NCBI GenBank assembly: GCA_964007475.1
Contig: OZ023274.1
Span: forward strand, 186,001-250,000
Length of the DNA stretch: 64,000 nt
DNA from: Hybos culiciformis
Lineage: Eukaryota; Arthropoda; Insecta; Diptera; Hybotidae
Reading direction: 5' to 3'
A model generated the notes under the pieces. The model ran no database searches, was not told where the DNA came from, and was given only the letters and a program-made list of their open reading frames with translations. Each line of letters starts with the position of its first letter. Within the stretch, counting starts at the first letter, position 1. The translations under genes and the position numbers were made by a program. This document shows positions 35,173-46,065 of this stretch, one piece after another.

Positions 35173-35954
35173 ATATAAATGCCACATCGTTAAAACCACA
35201 GCAACGTGTGTTCGGGTACAGTTAGTAGGTATATATTAAATTATTCTTAACATATCAATGTAAATAAATTGTCTCATAATTCTATGTTTTACCATAACAT
35301 TGCGCGATTTATGCTTTAAGATAATTTCTCAGTCTTATATGTTGCAAAAAAAAATTGTCCGCAAAATTGTATATAGTACATATATATAAATTTTTTTTCA
35401 TATCAGATTTCTTTAGAATTATTTTTTTTAAATAACTAAAAAAAGTGAATAAAATATAACTTTAATATCTTGGAAAAAAATTTCATAAAAAAAAATTATA
35501 TTTTTCACACATTCTTTTTAATCGATAACCCTTTCAAATATTTTATTTTTCCATAATTTATTTATCTCTTATTTTTCACTATTTTTTGTCTAATGTAAAT
35601 ATATATTTTCATATTGTTTACAACGAGTAATAAAACATTATTTTTCGTTAAAATAATAGTAATAAAATTTTTCTTGTAAATTTTTCATAAAGATAAAAAT
35701 GAAATGGAATTTTATTTTATTATACTTAAGTAGGTATGTATTTTTTTTAAATATCTGAAAAGTTAAATTTTGGAAGTACTTTAGGTATTTTTATAGCTTT
35801 TAATATCTCTTATTTTTATAGTTCTTTTCACAAATTGAACTCGACTTTAAAATAATGATTATTAATTATTTTGAATCTATATCTTTTTTCATGATTTCTG
35901 GCAATTTTTTTGTCATATCCTTTACATTTAAAATTTAAATTTTGATACCTAGGG
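35173..35954. other. AT-rich spacer
   Basis: No gene recognised. The last nine bases, TACCTAGGG, are the target duplication of the next element. Confidence 0.6.
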
Positions 35955-36200
35955 GGCCCCGAAATAATTTGTACGGACATAATTTATACGAAAAAACGAC
36001 ATTATTCCTACTATACAAATGAATTATGTCGCTTTCAGGCACGTCATAAAAACGTTTTTAAAACGACATTATTTATCATATGAATAAAGTCGTTTTTTTT
36101 CGTATAAATAATGTCGCTTCTAAACGACATTATTTCTACATGAATAATAGTAGATTATTGTATATGTAAACTAAATTTGTTATTAATTAAGAGTTCTGAT

Positions 36201-36291
36201 ACACAAAAATACATTGACACGAGTCAATACTTATATCACGAGACCGAAGGTCGAGTGATATAAATTGACAAGTGTCAATGTATTTTTGTGT
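36201..36291. repeat. Hairpin inside fold-back copy C
   Basis: ACACAAAAATACATTGACAC at the left and its exact inverse at the right, continuing imperfectly through TTATATCACGAG and CGAGTGATATAA around a short loop. Probably a small MITE nested in the fold-back. Confidence 0.8.
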
Positions 36292-36820
36292 AAATACAGA
36301 ACGAGTTGTATAACAAATTTTGTTTACATATCCAATATACTGTTTTAATGCGTAGGGGAGAGGTAGTTGCAAAGAGAGAATATTTTTTCTTCTCATTTTA
36401 TCTCTTTTTTTTTGTATTTGGCTGTATTGAAATATTGTTAGAGATATTATTTTTGTTTAGGTATTATTTTTGTTTAGGTATTACGCAATATTCAATACGA
36501 AACATCTAAATGATTTCATTATTTACGCTGATACATCTAAATTTTTTCATTATATACGCTGATGCATCTAAATTTTTTCATTATTTACGCAGATGAATCT
36601 AAATGATTGCATGTGTATTGACGCATATAATACTCCATTTAGTGATTTAAATTCTATAGGACTAAATACAACATAACGATCCCCAACGCATTAAAGTCGT
36701 TTTTTGATCGTATGAATAATGTCATTTTTAGAACGACACTATTTATCGTATGTGAGTAAAAAGGAATGTTGGCCGTAAAAAATGTAGGTCAACTGACATA
36801 ACCGCGAATATTGTGTTCTA

Positions 36821-36950
36821 AGCAAAAGGGGAAGGGGGGGCAGCAGGGCGGCGGGCGGGCAATTGGTCAGTGGGATTTGCGGCTGACGCCGCAAATCCCG
36901 CTGACCAACCGCCCCCCCGCCGCCCTGCTGCTCCCCCTTCCCCTTTTGCT
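36821..36950. repeat. GC-rich palindrome
   Basis: 63-bp imperfect arms (36821-36883, 36888-36950) around TGAC: AGCAAAAGGGGAAGGGGGG and GGGCGGCGGGCGGGC against CCCCCCGCCGCCCTGCTG and CCTTCCCCTTTTGCT. A partial further copy (GCAAATCCCACTGACCAACC) follows at 36984. The same block ends copy A at about 12130. Frames open across it are artefacts. Confidence 0.85.
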
Positions 36951-37417
36951 TACCGCACAAAATTTTATCGGATATATTGCGCCGCAAATCCCACTGACCA
37001 ACCGCCCACCGCCGCCCTGCTGCCCCCCCTGCCCGTGTGTCTACCTCACAAATATTTTTTTTTTTACTCACATACGATAAATAGTGTCGTTTTAAAAATG
37101 ACATTATTCATACCATAAAAAAACGACATTGTTCATACGATAAATAATGTCGTTTTAAAAGCGACATTATTGATACAAAAAAAAAGCGACATTATTTATC
37201 GTATGAATAATGTCGTTTTTATTTTTGTATAAATAATGTCGCTTTCAAACGACATTATTTATCGTATGAACAATGTCGTTTTTCTCGTATAAATTATGTC
37301 CGTATAAATTATTTCGTAGTGCCATTACCTAGGGCTTAAGGGTTTTTTATTATCTATTAGAATTCGAAATTTTTAATGACTTAAATTATATTTATAGGGT
37401 TTTTTTTTCTGTATGGA

Positions 37418-37790
37418 TCTCCGTATAATTCCTACTTTAATCTCCACGTGGAGCCTTCCGGATGTTGAGTAACCTTATCGGAGATTGGGTTTTAACCCCA
37501 GTGGAAAATAAGGGTAACGCCTGACGAGAGAGGGATCAGGTCCTTCCAGAAAGGGGGTTGGTCGCATGGTTAACAACCGAACACCATAAAAAACCTACTA
37601 TTATGAAATCTTCAAGAGAGCCTCCGATACGGACTGATAATGCAATACGAACTCGGAAATGCAAAAAGGAAATTGATTTGAAAATTGCAACATGGAACAT
37701 AAGAACAATGATGCAAGCAGGGAAAATGCAGGAAATTGCGAATGAAATGCTCAAGTATAAACTAGATTTGCTAGCCCTGGTAGTGGTTCA
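37418..37790 (+). pseudogene. RTE-type LINE, 5' fragment (start of endonuclease)
   Basis: A GC-richer leader (GGAGATTGGGTTTTAACCCC, GGGTAACGCCTGACGAGAGA) precedes a frame with KIATWNIRTMMQAGKMQEIA and NEMLKYKLDLLAL, the first conserved block of RTE-clade APE endonucleases. Everything downstream (rest of endonuclease, RT) is absent, so this is a 3'-deleted relic. Confidence 0.75.
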
Positions 37791-38126
37791 TTTTATTTCA
37801 TTAAAAATAAATACATCAAGTTTTCTTTATTTAAAATGTAAATTTGGATTTTGATTTTATATTCAGATTATTTTTTAGTTCTCATAGAGAAAATTTGAAT
37901 TTTAAAAATAAAAAAATATTAATTTTCTTTAAAAAAAAAAATAAATTATTATAATTTCTCAATATAAATAATTTTCTAATAATAAATATTATAAATAATT
38001 TTAAATAAACTCATGTATATAATTCAAAAAATTACTTAAATAAATATTTAATTTTAACTTTTTAAATAATGGTTTTAATTTATTAAATAAATATTAACCG
38101 TTATACCCTATAAGAAATTAGATGAA
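37791..38126. other. AT-rich spacer
   Basis: No feature recognised. Confidence 0.5.
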
Positions 38127-39817
38127 AGCAACAGCAACGTAAACTCCTAGCAGTGCTGTGTCAAAAAACAAATTTCAATAAAGGTACCTGTCAAAATAAT
38201 TTGATAATTTTTGGAAAAGGTCCGGAGAAGAGTTTCCTTATTTATAAACTAAGAAAAAAAAAATGTTTGGAAAAAAGTAAAATGAATGATTTAAAAATAT
38301 TTATTTCAAGAAATAAATTTTAATATGTATTATAATTCAAAAATTAGGAACTCAAGTAAAAACCGTAAAAACTTAACGTAATAAGCGACTTCAATCAAAT
38401 AAGCCACTTCTCAATCAAATTTTCTTCTCTTGGGAACTTAAACTTACTCGGATTTAAGTTAGTATTACAACCAGGAATACAACATTTTCGTATCATTTTT
38501 TTTGAAACTAATAAAATTTGAAGAAAAAAAACCAATAAGATTTTGTAAATTTTATTTCAAAAAACAAATAAAGTAGTAAAAACAGAATAAAGTATAATAA
38601 AAGGTTAATTATATAAATAAATTTGTACCTTAATTAAATAACAATGAACAACTGATAAAAGTTTACTATTGATCAATTCAATTTCCAGTAGGATTTTCTT
38701 GTTTCTGTAAAATTTTAATTTTTTAATGAAAACTGTTGACTAACTTATCTTAAAAAATATTACAAATTATTTTAAATTTATTAAAGAATAACATACTTAC
38801 TTGTGATATTCTTAAGTTTTTATTAAATGTTATAATTTTATAGATTATTCGTAAACCTATAGCTATTTTGCATTTTTCCATACAATTTATATAAAAAATC
38901 GTGTTTGAAAGGTGCCTACTTAACAAACATAATTTGACACAGCACCAGTGCTGTCGTTCTACTGCTTTATCAGTAAATCTACTGCTTTTTGATATTATAT
39001 CTACTGCCCTACTGCTTTTTGCTAAAATCTACTGCTTTTTCGTTCTTCCTCATTAATAATCATTTTTAAATATTTCTCTTAAACTATTTTACATGTTATG
39101 ATCTATGATGATAAGAAAACCATTTAATTTATTATATTTTTGAAAGATTTTATTTTAATGACCCTTTTTTCAAACAGCTTGAAATTATAAATCCAAAGAA
39201 TTTGAGACCTTCTTTAACACATTTGATTAAAGCGTTTTGTTGAAGATGTAGATGATGTTGAGGCATTAGATGGAATTAGTGGAGACAACTTATTAATTTA
39301 GAATTTTATTTTTTCAAAAACCAAAGAAATTTTTAATTTTAAAAAATGGATTAAATCAATTAATTTTTCCAAATTAAAAAAAAATTATTTATATATTTTT
39401 TATAATTAATAATTAAATTGATTTATTGAGCATCAAAAGCAATACTATTAAGTGGTGTATTATTATTATATATTTGAAAAAGCACAAATTTTTTAGTGTA
39501 TGTTTTATCATTTAGTAAGTTCTAGCCAAGGAGGTAAAATCATTTTAAGTTCCTTTAAAATTTGTTTTATCACATTTGTGATAGTATGTAAATATTTAAA
39601 ATAAAAGATGTATTTTATTTATTGGTAGAGACAGGCAAAAAAAAACGTCGAGCTCAAACAGTAAAAACTTTTTTCAACCACTTTATGGGTTAAAAAATCT
39701 ACTGCCTTTTTTTCATATCTACTGCTCTTTTTATTTTTTATATTATTGAATTTCTACTGCTTCATGAAAATTTAAAACGACAGCACTGCACAGCACTGCT
39801 AGTAGTTTACGTTGCTT
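38127..39817. mobile_element. TIR element (AGCAACGTAAACT ends), host of an hAT insertion
   Basis: The left end AGCAACGTAAACTCCTAGCA then GTGCTGTGTCAAA matches, with one mismatch over 33 bp, the inverse of the right end once the inner hAT (38946-39788) and its duplication are removed. No transposase seen. The target duplication is uncertain. Confidence 0.75.
38946..39788. mobile_element. hAT-type non-autonomous element with CTACTGCTTTTT arms
   Basis: Ends CAGTGCTGTCG and CGACAGCACTG, flanked by a perfect 8-bp duplication CACAGCAC (38938-38945, 39789-39796). The subterminal regions are direct arrays of TCTACTGCTTTTT. It is inserted within the right inverted repeat of the surrounding element. 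Confidence 0.9.
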
Positions 39818-40073
39818 TGATGGAAGGAAAGCGGGGTAGTAAATAAGGAACATTATTGCCTATACTTAGGGCTGCCAGATTTGTCGGAAAGGTCTGCGGG
39901 ACAATAAAAATATTTTTGTGTTTATTTTTTTTACCTAAAAAACAGTTAATAAAAAAATGTTGTACTTATTTTTTTTTTACATAAAAAGCAGTTAATAAAA
40001 GAACCTCTTATTTTTAAAGATTTTAATTCGTTTCAATAATATATAATAATACATATAATGTTATATCTACATG
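39818..40073. other. Spacer before the LTR retrotransposon
   Basis: No feature recognised. The last four bases, CATG, are the target duplication. Confidence 0.6.
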
Positions 40074-40321
40074 TGTTAAACGATTATTGCACTATAGATA
40101 AAATATACCCCTCTATGATCGTATGACCGGCAAACAAAATACCCTCTTTCTCTGTATTGGTAGTAAATAACAAGTAGAAAGACTAACACTTAGAAAAAGA
40201 GAAAGGGAGAGAGGCCAGCAACTGTGGTTAGTGGAATGATTGTGTAAGCAGTCTACTCCAGGACACCGTAGGGTGCAGTTGTTGGTTTTTTCGCGGTATA
40301 TTTAATTGAATTTATTTAACA
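40074..40321 (+). repeat. 5' LTR
   Basis: Starts TGTTAAACG and ends ATTTAACA, giving TG...CA with a short inverted TGTTAAA/TTTAACA. By comparison with the 3' LTR I see no difference. It would contain the promoter and polyadenylation signals. Confidence 0.95.
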
Positions 40322-40325
40322 TTTT

Positions 40326-40338
40326 TCAGAAGTGGGAT
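40326..40338 (+). other. Putative primer-binding site (tRNA-Leu type)
   Basis: TCAGAAGTGGGAT, four bases inside the 5' LTR, matches the complement of the 3' end of eukaryotic tRNA-Leu (which ends ATCCCACTTCTGA plus a few bases). The outermost bases expected for the CCA end are replaced by T. Confidence 0.65.
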
Positions 40339-40832
40339 AGTGATCTCCAAGGATATAAAAAAAAAAAATGATTTAAATATTTTAAAAGTGAGAGTGGATA
40401 ATATTTTGTAAATGTGTTTAAAAAATAATTAATAAATACGTTAGAGGTAAGATTTGAATTTCGCAATTTTTATTAAAGAAGTATAGGAATAAAAATTGTG
40501 TGGAAAACATATATATGGAAGTGAGTCATATTAATTTCGCAGTATTGGTGAGTCTTATTTAATATAATTCTGAAACGGGGGGAAAAAAAAATATAAATGA
40601 AGAGAAGGGTTGTAAGTTGAGTAGGAAATATTTAAATATAGTATTTAAATCTAGGAAAATATATATTTTATTGCTCATTCGTAATTTAACGATCATAACG
40701 ATTATTTAAAAAAAAAAAAAAAAACGATTATTTAAAAAAAAAAAAAAAACGATTATTTAAAAGAAAAAAAATTAAACATTTAAAAAAAAAAAAATTAAAC
40801 GTTTAAAAAATTAAAGTCAAAAAAAAAGTAAT

Positions 40833-42062
40833 ATGGAATCCACTCGAGTAGGAAGAAAGAGGGCTGTCGCCAAAGAAAACATAATGGAAAACACTTTGAA
40901 TTCAACTTTTCAAACTATGGATAGCGATGAGTTACAACAAGAAGTTATTAGACTTCGCCAAGAAAATTTAGTTTTAAAGCAAAATAAAAGAGGTCGGAGA
41001 CAAGCATCACATACAGTGACATTAAATGATATTCAAAATATCGAAAGAAATGAACACGTCAACGAAACCAGATCAGAAGGATTAACACGGATGACATTGA
41101 TGGAAGCTCGTACATTAATTCCTAGTTTTGAGCCAGGTAAGAGTTTTTCGGATTCTGAAGATTGGGTAAAAAATGTGGATAAGTTACAAAACATCTACAA
41201 ATGGGATAGTTTAAGCACAATGTTTTACGCGGGTGGGCAACTAAAAGGAGCAGCTTATGATTGGTATCAGGTTCACGGAAAGTTAATAAATAATTGGAAT
41301 GAGTTTAAGACAAAATTTTTATTAGGTTTTCCTACAGTTGATAATAAATCAGAAATATTAACTAAATTATTGATGAGACAAAGAATGCCTAATGAAATTA
41401 TTGAAACCTATTTTTATAGTGTAGTCAGCTTATGCAACAAATTAAATTTAACAGAAGCTGAAACAATCAAATATGTCATATCAGGACTTAATAATACAAA
41501 TTTAGGTCACCGGGTCGAAGCAGTTAAACCTCAAACTATTCCAGATACATTGCGCGAGCTTAAAGTTTTAGAATCGATGAATGATCATTGCGAAATTCGA
41601 CGAAAATTTATAAATTCTTTTAAAAATACTGAAAATAGAGCATCAAATAATAATTTTAACAAACCTCATTTAAATTCATCAAATTCAAAAAGGAGTTATC
41701 CATATAATTTTCAAAATAATGACAATAGTTCAAATAATAATTTCAATAAATTTAATACAAAATTCAATAATCGAAATGTAAAAGTATGTTATTGTTGTGG
41801 AAAACCTGGACATTTTGCGTACAATTGCATGAATAAAGAAAAAAATAGAGATAACAATAAGCAGGTTAGATCATTGACGGAAGTATTTGATAAGAGGAAT
41901 GAATGCTATCAAAAAGTTAGTGTTGATAATAAAAATTTTGATTCATTTCTGGATTTGGGAAGCGACTGCACTACTATGAAGAAATCAGAAGTTGAGAAAT
42001 TCGGATGGCGATATGATGACGTTAATGTTAATTTAAAAAGTTTTGGTGGCGGTTTTTTTTAA
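40833..42062 (+). CDS. Gypsy gag with protease start
   Basis: 409 codons from the first ATG after the leader. The capsid-like region runs from about residue 90 to 255 (LIPSFEPGKSFSDSEDWVKN, AYDWYQVHGKLINNWNEFK). An Asn/Phe-rich linker and a CCHC zinc knuckle (CYCCGKPGHFAYNC, about residue 321) follow. The frame then enters the aspartic protease, with active-site motif FLDLGSDC, a DxGS variant of the usual DTGS/DSGS, and stops after SFGGGFF where a run of eight T changes frame. It would form the RNA-packaging particle. Confidence 0.9.
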   Translation: MESTRVGRKRAVAKENIMENTLNSTFQTMDSDELQQEVIRLRQENLVLKQNKRGRRQASHTVTLNDIQNIERNEHVNETRSEGLTRMTLMEARTLIPSFEPGKSFSDSEDWVKNVDKLQNIYKWDSLSTMFYAGGQLKGAAYDWYQVHGKLINNWNEFKTKFLLGFPTVDNKSEILTKLLMRQRMPNEIIETYFYSVVSLCNKLNLTEAETIKYVISGLNNTNLGHRVEAVKPQTIPDTLRELKVLESMNDHCEIRRKFINSFKNTENRASNNNFNKPHLNSSNSKRSYPYNFQNNDNSSNNNFNKFNTKFNNRNVKVCYCCGKPGHFAYNCMNKEKNRDNNKQVRSLTEVFDKRNECYQKVSVDNKNFDSFLDLGSDCTTMKKSEVEKFGWRYDDVNVNLKSFGGGFF

Positions 42063-42258
42063 TGCAATTGGGCAACTAGAGAAAAAAATTACATTGAATG
42101 ATATTGAACTTCCAGTGAAAATTTTAGTTGTGGAAGATGCTTTACAAGATGTGCCAATTCTGATTGGACGAAATTTCTTGAATCATCCCGATGTCATGAT
42201 AGTTAAGAAGTACGGAACATTTAATGTTACAAAAGTGGTGACAGATTCGCCAGAATGA
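42043..42258 (+). pseudogene. Gypsy protease C-terminal part (frame-shifted, ends in TGA)
   Basis: Continues the protease in the +1 frame, with VPILIGRNFLNHPDV, the conserved hydrophobic-G-R/D-L motif near the protease C-terminus. It ends at TGA 42256-42258. The next frame, 42265 onward, is in the same register, so a single nonsense codon separates protease from RT. Confidence 0.8.
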
Positions 42259-42264
42259 CAATTA

Positions 42265-45096
42265 ATGAAATTGACAGCAAATTCTAGTTTTAATAATCAA
42301 TCTTTGAAAAAAATAATAGAAATAAGTGATGTAAAATTTGGAAGTGAAGCAAATACTAATGATAAGCAATCGGTGGTATCGTTATTAAATCGTTATCGTG
42401 AGACTGTATCTTTGCAAACATCGGAATTGGGTCAGTCTAAAAATCATAAATTACAAATTAAATTAAAGTCCAATGAGCCAGTAAGGTATAAGCCATACAG
42501 GGTTCCCTATAATCAACTGGAAATATTAGATAACATTATAAAAGATTTACATGATAATGATATTATAGAAGATTCTACATCAGAATATGCAAGTCCAATA
42601 ATTTTAGTTAAAAAGAAAGAAGGAAATTACAGAATGTGTGTCGATTATAGAATGTTGAATTCTATAACAGTGAGAGAAAATTTTCCAACACCTAATATTG
42701 AAGAATTAATAAATTCTTTTTCTGGATCAAAGATTTTTAATTCGATCGATTTAATGAGTGGTTATTACCAAATTGTTGTAGATGAAAATTCCTGCCATCT
42801 TACCTCATTTGTTACTCCAAATGGTCAGTATCAGTTTAAGAGAATGCCTTTCGGCTTAACAAATGCACCGGCTGTTTTCATGAGAATGATGGCGAAATTA
42901 TCAAGTAAAATGAAACCAAAAAAATGCAGTATTTATATAGATGATGCTTTGCTTCCAGCTGTCGATATCGAAGAAAGTTTAAAAAGTATAGAATTATTTT
43001 TACAATTATTAAAAGAAGAAGGTCTTACTATTAATTTATCAAAGTGTGTGTTTTTCGCAAAGCGGGTAAGCTATCTTGGGCACGAAATTGATGCAAATGG
43101 TGTTAGACCTGGATCAAAAAAGGTTGATGCTGTGAAAGATTTTTCAACTCCAACCAACATAACAGAATTGAGGCGATTCCTAGGACTAACCGGATATTTT
43201 CGGAAATTTATTAAAAATTATTCAATTATTGCAAAACCACTTACTTCGTTATTATGTAAAGATGTTATTTTTGCTTGGAAGGAAGAACAAGAAAATGCTT
43301 TTAAATCTCTCAAATTGAATTTATGTGAAGAACCTATTTTGGTATTATATAATCCGGAAAATGAACACGAACTTCATACTGATGCCAGTTCCATAGGTTT
43401 AGCAGGCATACTGATACAGATTGATTCAAGTAAAAATAAAGGTGTAGTAGCTTATTTTAGTAGAACAACAACATCAGTTGAGTCACAATATCATAGTTAC
43501 GAGCTTGAGGCGTTAGCAGTTGTTAACAGTTTAGAAAGATTTAAGTATTATCTCCTGAATAAGAGATTCAAAATTGTTACTGACTGTGATTCCCTCAAAT
43601 TGACACATTCAAAAAGAACTCTTGTCAGTCGAATAGGCAGATGGTGGCTAAAAATACAGGAATTTGACTTTGAAATGGTTTACAGGCCAGCTAAGTTTTT
43701 AGCTCATGCTGATGCTCTTAGTCGCTGTCCAATAAAAGAATTAGCTGAATCTGGAGAAAAAAATAATCAGATGTTAATAGGAATGTCAGAATTAGATTGG
43801 ATATCAACTCTTCAACGAAAAGATCCTGAAATTGATAAAATTTTAAATGTTCTTGAAAATGATGACAAAAGTACAGAGATAAACATTAATAATATTAAAA
43901 AAGAATATGAAATTAAAAATAATAAACTTTATAAGAGAGTTAAAGGTGGGACAAGATTTGTGGTACCTAGAGGATTACGGTGGAAAATTATTCAGACGCA
44001 TCATGATGATGTTGGACATTTTGGTATTGAGAATACTCTTGATTTAGTTCAGAGAATGTATTGGTTTCCAAAAATGCGTTCCGTTGTAAAAAAGTACATA
44101 AATAGCTGTTTAGGTTGTTTATATAACAATAGAGGTAATGACGAAACACGATTTCAAATACATCCTATAGAAAAAGTTTCAAAACCATTTCATACAATTC
44201 ATGTTGACCACGTTGGTCCATTTCCAAAAAGCAGTAAGCAAAATTGCCATATTTTTTCTATCATAGATGCATTTACCAAATATACTATTTTACGTGCAGT
44301 AAGGACAACAAACATAAACGGCGCCATTAAAACTTTAGATGAAACATCACAGTATTTTGGAATGCCAACACGAATTATAAGTGATCGCAGTTCTACATTC
44401 ACATCAAAAAAATTTAATGAATATTGCAGAGAAAATAATATTGCACATGTTTTAACCGCAGTTCGAACACCTAGAGCGAATGGACAAATTGAACGTGTTT
44501 TTCGTTCGCTTAATCGAAGCTTAGCTACCTCAACCATTGATGAAAGCGGAAGAAATTGGGATCAAAATTTACCATCAATACAATGGGGTCTCAATAACAT
44601 TAAACATGATATAACTGGTTACACTGCGCAAAGATTATTATTCACTTATGAACCCAACAATAATTTACATAATAAGTTAAGCATGGCCCTCCATGAATTT
44701 GATGAGGAAAAAGAAAATTTTAATTTAGATCAACTTCGGAAGTGTATCGAGGATCGCATACGGGAAAAACAATACAATACAGCTCAAAAATTTAATATTC
44801 AACATAGAGCACCTAGAAAATATGAAAAAGGAGATTTAATTTTACTAAAAGCAGAGCATCCAGCTACAGGAAAATCTCGAAAATTGCTGCCTCGTTTTAA
44901 AGGTCCTTATGTAGTGAGTGAAGTATTTCCAAATGATCGCTATGAGATATCAGATACAGATACAACACAAGTTACACAAAAACGATTTAAATCCGTTTAT
45001 GCTGCAGACAAAATGAAGCCTTGGCTACAATTTGACGATATTTCTTTTAATGAATTAAGTACTGATGAGGAAGATTTCAATGAAGATGGTGATTAA
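42265..45096 (+). CDS. Gypsy pol: reverse transcriptase, RNase H, integrase
   Basis: An uninterrupted 943-codon frame. RT: YRMCVDYRMLNSITV, NSIDLMSGYYQI, catalytic YIDDALLP (YxDD) near residue 225, YLGHEIDANGV. RNase H: HTDASSIGLAGIL, with the HSYELEALAV block. Integrase: zinc-binding HHDDVGHFG and CLGCLYNN, catalytic core Asp in HVDHVGPFP, Asp in IISDRSSTFTS, Glu in ANGQIERVFRS, then a C-terminal domain (RFKGPYVVSEV). The domain order fits Ty3/gypsy. All catalytic residues are present. The 5' start is set by the upstream TGA, and translation would normally come from a gag-pol fusion. Confidence 0.95.
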   Translation: MKLTANSSFNNQSLKKIIEISDVKFGSEANTNDKQSVVSLLNRYRETVSLQTSELGQSKNHKLQIKLKSNEPVRYKPYRVPYNQLEILDNIIKDLHDNDIIEDSTSEYASPIILVKKKEGNYRMCVDYRMLNSITVRENFPTPNIEELINSFSGSKIFNSIDLMSGYYQIVVDENSCHLTSFVTPNGQYQFKRMPFGLTNAPAVFMRMMAKLSSKMKPKKCSIYIDDALLPAVDIEESLKSIELFLQLLKEEGLTINLSKCVFFAKRVSYLGHEIDANGVRPGSKKVDAVKDFSTPTNITELRRFLGLTGYFRKFIKNYSIIAKPLTSLLCKDVIFAWKEEQENAFKSLKLNLCEEPILVLYNPENEHELHTDASSIGLAGILIQIDSSKNKGVVAYFSRTTTSVESQYHSYELEALAVVNSLERFKYYLLNKRFKIVTDCDSLKLTHSKRTLVSRIGRWWLKIQEFDFEMVYRPAKFLAHADALSRCPIKELAESGEKNNQMLIGMSELDWISTLQRKDPEIDKILNVLENDDKSTEININNIKKEYEIKNNKLYKRVKGGTRFVVPRGLRWKIIQTHHDDVGHFGIENTLDLVQRMYWFPKMRSVVKKYINSCLGCLYNNRGNDETRFQIHPIEKVSKPFHTIHVDHVGPFPKSSKQNCHIFSIIDAFTKYTILRAVRTTNINGAIKTLDETSQYFGMPTRIISDRSSTFTSKKFNEYCRENNIAHVLTAVRTPRANGQIERVFRSLNRSLATSTIDESGRNWDQNLPSIQWGLNNIKHDITGYTAQRLLFTYEPNNNLHNKLSMALHEFDEEKENFNLDQLRKCIEDRIREKQYNTAQKFNIQHRAPRKYEKGDLILLKAEHPATGKSRKLLPRFKGPYVVSEVFPNDRYEISDTDTTQVTQKRFKSVYAADKMKPWLQFDDISFNELSTDEEDFNEDGD

Positions 45097-45521
45097 AAAT
45101 AATAATTATTTAAATATAGTATTTTTTTTGTAAAACAAAAAATTATAAGAATTATTTCAATAAAATAATTTTCAAGAAATATTATTAAACAAGTTTTATT
45201 TTTTTTTATTTTTATTATTTTGATTTTAAGTTTATTGGAAAATGAAAAGGAAAGAAAAGGTATAGTAATTAGAATCAAATATGGAAAAATTTAAATACCT
45301 GAAAGATATGAAAATGATATGAGTTTAACTTATTTATTAATTGCAAAATTGTGGAAGGAAAGATCATTAAGGATAGTTTATGAATATAGATATGATTTTC
45401 AAATATGATTTTGAAAATGACTGAAAATAAAAATGAGTATTCGTAAATATATATTCTTTAGATATTCTGATACATTTATCCAAAACATATTGGATTTTAG
45501 ATGAGAGATACATATATATAG

Positions 45522-45669
45522 GTAAATGATTAATCTAAATCGACCAAAAACTGAAGTTCTTTCTGGGAACATTCTGAACTGTTGGGTTCTGGATGCCAGA
45601 ATTTGCTATCAGCCCAAAGATTTAGTATAAGAAGAGATATATATATGTGTATGTGTGTGTGTGTATGTA

Positions 45670-45704
<35 letters not shown>

Positions 45705-45840
45705 TGTGTATATATATATATATATATATAAGTAAATGATTAACCTAAATCGACCAAAAACTGAAGTTCTTTCTGGGAACATTCTGAACTGTTGGGTTCT
45801 GAATGCCAGAATTTGCTATTGGTTTAAAGATTTAGTATTA
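45522..45840 (+). repeat. Duplicated segment of about 110 bp around a (TG/TA)n microsatellite in the gypsy 3' region
   Basis: GTAAATGATTAATCTAAATC... and GTAAATGATTAACCTAAATC... begin two near-identical copies at 45522 and 45732. Between them, 45640-45731 is alternating TG and TA dinucleotides. Confidence 0.85.
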
Positions 45841-46065
45841 AAGGAGGAATTCTAAGCTGTAGAAGTTTTAAATGCATGATTTATTTTGTAGTATCTAGAA
45901 TATAAAAATAACAATAATAGTAGTGATCAAGTAATTAGGTTATAACTAATTTTGTAGTTAATTTAAAAAAAAAAAAAATGTAGAAATTTGACAATTATTA
46001 GCACTAATTTGAAATTAACAGTAGATTTAGTCATCAGGGACGATGACAATAGTAGGATGGCCGAA

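Larger units (their letters stand above)
35955..37325. mobile_element. Fold-back element of the ACGACATTATTTATACG family (copy C, long)
   Basis: The left end CCCCGAAATAATTTGTACGG and right end CCGTATAAATTATTTCG are flanked by a perfect 9-bp duplication TACCTAGGG (35946-35954, 37326-37334). The arms are arrays of ATAATGTCGTTTT in both orientations. The interior holds a hairpin (36201-36291), repeats of CATTATTTACGCTGATGCAT type (36518-36610) and a strongly GC-rich palindrome (36821-36950). No coding capacity. Confidence 0.9.

Noticed and set aside
36739..37118. Overlapping frames in the GC-rich block
   Set aside because: They cross a palindrome of a fold-back element in both orientations; repeat artefacts.
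42043..42062. Programmed gag-pol frameshift in the gypsy element
   Set aside because: The frame change lies inside the protease after its active site, not at a gag/protease border, and a nonsense codon follows, so mutation or homopolymer error is more likely.
44199..44537. Minus-strand frame inside the gypsy integrase
   Set aside because: Shadow of the intact pol frame.
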